DNA of 20,233 nt from JAAYAY01 sp964429355 (GTDB lineage: Bacteria > Planctomycetota > Planctomycetia > Pirellulales > Thermoguttaceae), in assembly GCA_964429355.1 (NCBI GenBank), contig CAYSCH010000150.1, forward strand, positions 1 through 20,233. Reading direction: 5' to 3'. Made by a program: the position numbers and the translations under genes. Each line of letters starts with the position of its first letter. The stretch's first letter is position 1. The notes under the pieces were generated by a model. The model did no database searches and was not told where the DNA came from. It worked only from the letters and a program-made list of their open reading frames with translations. This document shows, one piece after another, positions 14,900-20,233 of this stretch.

Positions 14900-15649
14900 A
14901 TGCGCTGCCTCACATTTTCCATATCCGTCCCCTCGCAAGCCGTCCGCCCCCTGAAGAGGCCGGTCGAGGGATTGCTCCTGGATAGCTGCAACGTCCTCTA
15001 CGATGCCACCGGCTGGCACCGTTGGTTGCTGCAGGTCTTGCGGCATCTGGGGGTACACACACAATATCACTGCTTGTTCCATGTATGGGAGAAGGACTAT
15101 CTTTGCGCGGTCCATCGCGGCCAATGCGATCGGTGCGAGGCCCTGCGATTGTTCCTGCAGGCCCTCGGCCTGAGCCGCGGTCAGATCGAGGAACTGGCCA
15201 CGACGTGCGAAGCACGAAGATTGCGTTGGGAGACTGAAACCCGGCTCCTTCCCGGCGTCAAGAACACGCTTCGTCAGCTCGCCTCCGCCGGCATTCCACT
15301 GGCGGTCGTCAGCGATACGGAACATACAAGCCTGGAACTCCTCGGTCGCCTGGAGAAGATGGGCTTGCCGGATATCCTCACCGCCGTCGTCGCCTCTCGC
15401 GACCTGGGATGCATCAAGCCCGATCCGGCGTGCTACGAAACGGCCTTGAAGGCCCTGCATCTCCAGGCACGGCAGGCGGCGTTCGTCGGACACGATGCCG
15501 ACGAGTTGGCCGGCGCTGCCCGGCTCGGCATGCAGACGATCGCCTTCAATCCCAGCCATGATGTCCAGGCCGATGTGCTGCTGACGCGATTCGAGGACCT
15601 CCCCGAAATCATCAGCCTGCCAACCTGCCGGAGAAGCATGGCCGGATGA
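14900..15649 (+). CDS. HAD-superfamily hydrolase-like protein (second motif-I Asp replaced by Cys)
   Basis: A 249-residue two-domain HAD-IA protein. The ATG at 14900 has AAGGA 8 nt upstream; the frame is open 81 nt further but that part translates the repeat. Motif I is LLLDSCNVLYD: nucleophile Asp28 present, but position +2, Asp in phosphatases, is Cys30, a pattern closer to haloacid dehalogenases. Motif II is VVSDT (Ser138), motif III Lys173 in CIKPD, motif IV FVGHDADELAGA (Asp199, Asp201). A helical cap (about 36-115) carries many Cys/His. Context suggests action on a phosphorylated precursor of the glycan, but the changed motif means this may not be a phosphatase. Its stop overlaps the next start (ATGA). 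Confidence 0.82.
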   Translation: MRCLTFSISVPSQAVRPLKRPVEGLLLDSCNVLYDATGWHRWLLQVLRHLGVHTQYHCLFHVWEKDYLCAVHRGQCDRCEALRLFLQALGLSRGQIEELATTCEARRLRWETETRLLPGVKNTLRQLASAGIPLAVVSDTEHTSLELLGRLEKMGLPDILTAVVASRDLGCIKPDPACYETALKALHLQARQAAFVGHDADELAGAARLGMQTIAFNPSHDVQADVLLTRFEDLPEIISLPTCRRSMAG

Positions 15650-17598
15650 ATCCACTGCTCCAAAACAACCTCACCTCTCACGGTGCCTCGGCACGGGCCT
15701 GCCAGGCCGCCGAGCCTTGTTCCGTCATCCCATCGGAGACCCAGTCTTCTCTCGTGCGGCACTCCGGGGGCAGCTTCCCGGACGATCCGGCTGGGGTGGA
15801 CCGTTACATCCTCACCCGCGCGGACTTTGCCGATTTGTGCGTCGCTCAGAAGCCGGTTGTCGTTCTCGCCGGCGCTTGGCCTCAGGAACAGTCGAAACTC
15901 GTGGTGGAATTGGACAGCACGATCGATTGCCGATACACTTGGCTCGATCGGGAGGCGGAACACCTCGCGGAACTGGCCGGAGGCGGGCTGCCCGATTACG
16001 GGGCCGGACTCCCTGCGCCCTGGGTGAATGCCCTCGGCCTGCGTTACTACCTGGTCAAGCTGCTTCGTGTCATCGAGTATTTTTCCAGCGTTGAGCCTCC
16101 CCAGAAAGGCCAGTGCTTTTGCCTGATTGCCGACCGGGCCGATGGGGATGACGTTGCCATCATCACCACGATCTGCCGGCGGGCGGGGGCCGAATGCCAC
16201 GTGCGCTGGCGAGGCAGCCAGCCCGACGCAGAACCGTCTGTGACCGAACCGGAGGAATGGTGGCGGCGCTCCATGCGGATTCTTGCCAACCGGCTTCAAT
16301 TGCCGGGCCACATGCGCCGCGGCGGTTCTCGGGTCGTTCTCTGCGGCAATCCTCGTTTTCTCGATCCGCTGTGCCAGGTGCTGCACGAGCGGAAGTGTCG
16401 CATCTGGTGGCTCTACGACCGTTTTGCGGTGAAGCCTTTCTGGCGCTGGCACCTTCGAGGAATTCCCCAACTGACCTGTCAAAACAACCCGCATCGGGAC
16501 GACGAACCGGGGAATGCCCCGATCGACTTGCCGCCGCTTCCATTTCGGGGGATCGATCTTCACGACCTGGTGCTGGAGTGGCTGAATCGACGGTTGGCCG
16601 GTAGGCGGCGCGATCAGCGGCGCTGGCTGGACCAGATCGACCGCCACTTCCAGCAGATCAGGCCGAATCTGCTCGTGATGGACGAGGATGCCACCCCTAT
16701 GAAACGGATCGCCCTGGCCGCTGCCCGGCATTACGGAGGCAAGTCGTTCGTCGTCCAGCACGGAGCGCCCGTTGCCCGGTTCGGTTTTGCCCCCCTGGCC
16801 GCCGACGGTCTCTTCGCCTGGGGGCTTTCAACTCGTGAACAACTCCAGCGTTGGGATATTCCCTCCGAGCGAGTCTTGGTCACCGGTTCACCCAGTCACG
16901 ATTCGCTCCAGAAAACACTCCGCCGCAGCCGGGCGCCTCAACAAGTTCCATCCGGCAGCCCCCCCCGGATTCTGCTCCTGGCAACGGTTCCCCCTCGCGA
17001 TTGCCGTCCGGACGTGATCGAGTTGAATCTGAACAGCCGCTCTTACGGGGAGATGATCGAAGCCGCCTTCGCCGCGGCCGAGGCGATCCCTGGAGCGACC
17101 CTCGTTCTGAAACCTCACCCACGAACGAAGACGGACCTGGCGATCGAGCAGGCCATATCTCGACATCCTCACCTCCGGGTCGAACCGGTCCGCTCGGGAT
17201 CCTTGGCTCAATCGCTGCGCGGCATTGATTGTGTGCTCAGTTGCCTCTCGAGTGCCGGTATCGAGGCGACTCTGGCAGACGTGCCGGTCATTCAGTTGGT
17301 TCCGCGGGGCGCCGGTCAGGTTCTTCCCTCCGAGCGATGGGGTCTGCTCGGGTCGGCGTCGAGCGCGGCGGAATTGCTTCCAGTTCTGGAAGAGGCCCTG
17401 CAACGGCAATCCCCGGCCACAAACGCGGCGCGGGAGGTAGTTTTTGCGGGCGCCTCCTTCTGGCGCCGAGAATCCACCGGAGTATCCGATTCCGCAACAC
17501 GCATTGCCGATATCCTGCTGGACCACGAAAAACAAAGCCCGTTGCTACCGCGTAAGAACGAAGAGCAGGGATGCTCGATGGCAATTGCCAGGAACTGA
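15646..17598 (+). CDS. GT-B-type transferase, CDP-glycerol glycerophosphotransferase/capsule-synthesis-like
   Basis: A 650-residue cytoplasmic protein, translationally coupled to the HAD gene (ATGA). The N-terminal half (1-340) is weakly recognisable. The C-terminal half has a nucleotide-binding Rossmann layout: VVQHGAPVARFGF (369-381), LFAWGLSTREQL, VLVTGSPSHD (410-419), ATLVLKPHPR (484-493), and CLSSAGIEATL (533-543). The QHG, GSP, KPHPR and S-S-x-x-E series matches the GT-B proteins that include TagF/TagB-type CDP-glycerol glycerophosphotransferases, polysialyltransferases and capsule synthases. Glycosyl or phospho-polyol transfer onto a surface glycan is likely. The donor is unproven, though the neighbouring CDP-linked enzymes make a CDP donor attractive. 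It ends 17 nt before the flippase start. Confidence 0.75.
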   Translation: MNPLLQNNLTSHGASARACQAAEPCSVIPSETQSSLVRHSGGSFPDDPAGVDRYILTRADFADLCVAQKPVVVLAGAWPQEQSKLVVELDSTIDCRYTWLDREAEHLAELAGGGLPDYGAGLPAPWVNALGLRYYLVKLLRVIEYFSSVEPPQKGQCFCLIADRADGDDVAIITTICRRAGAECHVRWRGSQPDAEPSVTEPEEWWRRSMRILANRLQLPGHMRRGGSRVVLCGNPRFLDPLCQVLHERKCRIWWLYDRFAVKPFWRWHLRGIPQLTCQNNPHRDDEPGNAPIDLPPLPFRGIDLHDLVLEWLNRRLAGRRRDQRRWLDQIDRHFQQIRPNLLVMDEDATPMKRIALAAARHYGGKSFVVQHGAPVARFGFAPLAADGLFAWGLSTREQLQRWDIPSERVLVTGSPSHDSLQKTLRRSRAPQQVPSGSPPRILLLATVPPRDCRPDVIELNLNSRSYGEMIEAAFAAAEAIPGATLVLKPHPRTKTDLAIEQAISRHPHLRVEPVRSGSLAQSLRGIDCVLSCLSSAGIEATLADVPVIQLVPRGAGQVLPSERWGLLGSASSAAELLPVLEEALQRQSPATNAAREVVFAGASFWRRESTGVSDSATRIADILLDHEKQSPLLPRKNEEQGCSMAIARN

Positions 17599-17615
17599 GG
17601 AAGGAGACAATCTAC

Positions 17616-19181
17616 GTGGCAGCACGTGTGCAGACGCTCGATTCATCGTTTCTTCACAGCCCGGCAGCCCCTGCCGGTGGATGGCGGCGCGTGGCTGTCG
17701 ACTGCCTCACAGTCGGCGGGGCGGCGGCGATCTGCCACGGCTTCGGCATGGTCACCAGCCTTCTTCTGAAGGTCGTTCTGGATCCGGTCCAGATGGGGGT
17801 CTGGCAAGGTCTCAAGATGTTTCTGACCTATGGCAACTATGCCAATCTGGGGATCAGCAAGGGCGCCCTTCGAGATTACACGGTGGCCTTGGGACGGGGT
17901 CACACGGAGGAGGCGCGACGGGGTCTTGATCTGGCGTACACATTCAATTCGGTAACAAGCCTGGTCTATGCAGCGATTCTGCTCGGTGCAGCCGCCTGGC
18001 TGGGATCTTCCGCCAACGGCTTCGTCGCGGGACCGTGGACCATCGGCCTGGCCGTGATCGGCGGTCTTGCCGTGCTCTCCCGCTATGTCACCTTCCAGGT
18101 GACAATCCTTCGCGCGCACAAGGCCTTCGATCTGACGGCGCGGCTCTCTGTTCTGGAAGCGGTCCTGACGCTGGTCGTTTGTACTCTCACAACATGGCTA
18201 TGGGGAATCTATGGACTGCTTCTGGGTACGCTCATCGTGCTCCTCGGATCGTTTCTCTACGTCCAGCAATGTCGCACCGTCGATCTGCGCTGGGCATTCG
18301 ATGCTGCAGAAGTCCGCCGCCTGATTTCCGTCGGCAGTCCCATCCTCCTGGCCGGCACGATGATCACCGTGCTTCGCTCGCTCGACAAACTGATGATCCT
18401 CGGCTACATGAGCGATCGAGAATACCAGCTCGGCTGCTATTCGGTGGCCATCATGGCGTCGACCCAGATCTACGGACTTGGCAACATGCTCTCGATTGTG
18501 ATGAATCCCCGATACGCCGAAAAGTATGGCCAGACCGGAGACCGCCGAGAAGTGGCTCGCCTGGCGGCCGCCTCGAGCGAGTTGCACGCCGCTGCGATGG
18601 CCCTACCGGCAGCCTTGGCCGTAGTCCTTGCAGTACCGCTCTTGAGAGACATCCTCCCAGACTATCAAACCGGTTTGCCGGCACTTGTGTGGCTTGTGCC
18701 GGGCACGGTGGCCCTCGTACTGTCCATTCCGGCCACCCAATTCCTTGTAGCGGTGGGACGCCAGGAGCGAGCACTCCTGGCCGTCCTTCCGGCGATCGGG
18801 CTTGCTGCTCTGGGCAATCACTTTGCCCTTCGCAGCGGTCTGGGACTGACCGGCGTCGCAGCATCCACGACACTGGCCTACGTGGCTTACATGGCGCTCG
18901 TCATCGGCATTTCCTTCTGGCAGGACCTCAGCGGCCGGGAGCGACGGAGCTCCCTGCTCCTGACCACTCTTGTGGTCATGCCCACCCTGATCATCTCGAT
19001 TCTCCTTGAACGCCAGTACCCGGGCGTTCAGGCCGACCTTGTCACCACCTTGGGCAAGGCCGTGCTGGTAACCGCCGTCTGGGGCGCCACGTGTGGTGCA
19101 AGCTGGCTGTGGGGAGGTTGGGATCATTTGTACACAAAACGGAGACAGGGCACGAGTCAAGCTGGACGCAATCTGTCATGA
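17616..19181 (+). CDS. Wzx-type oligosaccharide flippase (MOP superfamily)
   Basis: A 521-residue polytopic membrane protein with about 12-14 hydrophobic segments. The GTG at 17616 is chosen because AAGGAG lies 9-10 nt before it; an ATG at 17571 lies inside the preceding gene and has a poorly spaced site. Typical flippase features are GVWQGLKMFLTYGNYANLG near the start, the central SLDKLMILGYMSDREYQLG, and YSVAIMASTQIYGLGNML followed by a second helical half. Its role would be to flip a polyprenyl-linked oligosaccharide, or another lipid-linked precursor, across the inner membrane. The next gene overlaps its stop by ATGA. Confidence 0.88.
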   Translation: MAARVQTLDSSFLHSPAAPAGGWRRVAVDCLTVGGAAAICHGFGMVTSLLLKVVLDPVQMGVWQGLKMFLTYGNYANLGISKGALRDYTVALGRGHTEEARRGLDLAYTFNSVTSLVYAAILLGAAAWLGSSANGFVAGPWTIGLAVIGGLAVLSRYVTFQVTILRAHKAFDLTARLSVLEAVLTLVVCTLTTWLWGIYGLLLGTLIVLLGSFLYVQQCRTVDLRWAFDAAEVRRLISVGSPILLAGTMITVLRSLDKLMILGYMSDREYQLGCYSVAIMASTQIYGLGNMLSIVMNPRYAEKYGQTGDRREVARLAAASSELHAAAMALPAALAVVLAVPLLRDILPDYQTGLPALVWLVPGTVALVLSIPATQFLVAVGRQERALLAVLPAIGLAALGNHFALRSGLGLTGVAASTTLAYVAYMALVIGISFWQDLSGRERRSSLLLTTLVVMPTLIISILLERQYPGVQADLVTTLGKAVLVTAVWGATCGASWLWGGWDHLYTKRRQGTSQAGRNLS

Positions 19182-20131
19182 AACGAATGCCGCTGGCCGA
19201 ATTCGAGAAACGCTGCCAGAAACCCGACCACCGGAAGGTCGGAAATTGGATGGCCCGTCGATGGATCCGTCCCGCAGCATTACGCGTAACCTGGGTTGTG
19301 GCCCCTTGGGGAGTCTCGGCCGATGCCGCCACGCTGGCCGCCTGGATCTGCGCCATCGGAGCCTCCCTCTTGTATGCCACATGCGGCATTTCCGGCTGGC
19401 TGCTGGGGGCACTGCTGCTCCAGCTCTGGTACCTTCTCGACCATGTCGACGGCCAGCTCGCTCGATACCATGGCACGGCATCCCTCGACGGCGTGCAGCT
19501 CGATTACCTGATGCACCACACGGTCAATCTGCTGATTCCACTCGGGATCGGGTGGGGATTGTTTGTCACCAGCGGCAATTCGATCTGGATGCTCGGCGGT
19601 GTCGCCTGGGGTATCGGCCTGCTCCTCCTCTCCGTTCACCACGATGCCCGATACAAAGCCTTCCATCAGCGGCTCAAGCGGCTTCATGGGGTGCTTCACG
19701 TCCATGGTGGCGGGGGTGGCCGTCCTCAGCCCCAGCCTCCTGTTCCCAAGGGGTGGTTGCGACGCGTGGCCTGGGCTGCCCGAAAGTCATCTGAAATGCA
19801 CGTCGTCATGAACCTGCTCACCCTGGTGGCCGCCACGACGCTGGCGTTCCAAGACGCCTCTTTGACCATCCCCCGCTTCTACGTCGCGCTGGCCGCCCCG
19901 CTTGGGTTCTTCGTGGCCATCTGGACCATCCTCCGAGCGCATTGGCAGCAATCGGCCGAAAGCGAGTTCGCTGCCTGGTACCAGGTTCCGCCTGGCTATA
20001 CCCTGGGCTTTCAGGACGGCTGGTGGGTGTGTGAAGATGCGCAGACGTCGCAAGTCAGCGAATCTTGTGGCGCTCCAGATGCCCCCAGGCTTTTGGGGGA
20101 TGAAGGATCTCGCGGGCATGAACCCGCCTGA
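19178..20131 (+). CDS. CDP-alcohol phosphotransferase-family membrane protein with D-to-H change in the catalytic motif
   Basis: 317 residues from the ATG that overlaps the flippase stop (ATGA); the frame is open 87 nt upstream but within the flippase. The family motif D-x2-D-G-x2-A-R-x8-G-x3-D-x3-D reads Asp88, Asp91, Gly92, Ala95, Arg96, Gly105, Asp109, then His113 in place of the fourth Asp (LDYLMHH). About five to six membrane segments surround it, with a basic cytoplasmic loop rich in Gly/Pro/Gln (about 168-195). Family members transfer a phosphoalcohol from a CDP-alcohol to a second alcohol at the membrane, releasing CMP. Context suggests decoration of a lipid or lipid-linked glycan. 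The changed residue leaves catalysis uncertain. The 102 nt after it show no gene before the window ends. Confidence 0.88.
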   Translation: MKRMPLAEFEKRCQKPDHRKVGNWMARRWIRPAALRVTWVVAPWGVSADAATLAAWICAIGASLLYATCGISGWLLGALLLQLWYLLDHVDGQLARYHGTASLDGVQLDYLMHHTVNLLIPLGIGWGLFVTSGNSIWMLGGVAWGIGLLLLSVHHDARYKAFHQRLKRLHGVLHVHGGGGGRPQPQPPVPKGWLRRVAWAARKSSEMHVVMNLLTLVAATTLAFQDASLTIPRFYVALAAPLGFFVAIWTILRAHWQQSAESEFAAWYQVPPGYTLGFQDGWWVCEDAQTSQVSESCGAPDAPRLLGDEGSRGHEPA

Positions 20132-20233
20132 CTCAAGTTCACCCCGTTCAGGCACCTATCCCCCTTCAGAAGTCGGCGCGGGTGCACGTCAGCTTTTGTA
20201 TTTTCGACCTGATAAGGCAGGGGCTTTGGGGCG

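Overview
This window is about 20 kb of GC-rich bacterial chromosome and most resembles a planctomycete (Pirellulales-like). That assignment is an inference. It rests on a zinc-ribbon/half-LIM membrane protein with a long Pro/Ala linker, a short acidic protein coupled to a XerC/D recombinase, the TIGR03546/TIGR03545 pair, heptad tandem repeats, and large lipoprotein and polysaccharide genes. No rRNA, tRNA, CRISPR array, IS element or prophage was seen.

Layout. Positions 1-400 hold a degenerate 7-bp tandem repeat and a strong hairpin, with no credible gene. At 401-2494 (-) is a multi-domain zinc-finger membrane protein. The gap 2495-2883 carries two degenerate copies of a dispersed repeat. At 2884-5147 (+) is a two-gene operon, TIGR03546 then TIGR03545, overlapping by ATGA. 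Facing it on the minus strand are a secreted esterase (5167-6405), a XerC/XerD-type recombinase (6566-7468) and an 81-residue protein (7479-7724). Next come a lipoprotein (7990-9198, -) and, diverging from it, ispG (9502-10650, +), whose upstream region is rich in inverted repeats.

From 10723 to 20131 lies a surface-glycan locus built around a divergent promoter region (13510-13814). Leftward are a membrane-anchored family 2 glycosyltransferase and a cytoplasmic heparinase/alginate-lyase-like (alpha/alpha)-barrel protein. Rightward are a SpsF-like cytidylyltransferase homologue, a HAD protein, a large GT-B-type transferase resembling CDP-glycerol glycerophosphotransferases, a Wzx-type flippase and a CDP-alcohol phosphotransferase. 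The last four are tightly coupled by ATGA overlaps and an 17-nt gap.

The most interesting reading is that this locus makes and exports a phosphodiester-containing glycan or glycolipid from a CDP-activated alcohol or sugar. Three of its enzymes carry altered signature residues: the SpsF-like protein lacks most of the nucleotide-binding signature, the HAD protein has Cys where phosphatases have the second Asp, and the CDP-alcohol phosphotransferase has His in place of the fourth motif Asp. A third copy of the dispersed repeat, in inverted orientation, lies just upstream of the HAD gene.
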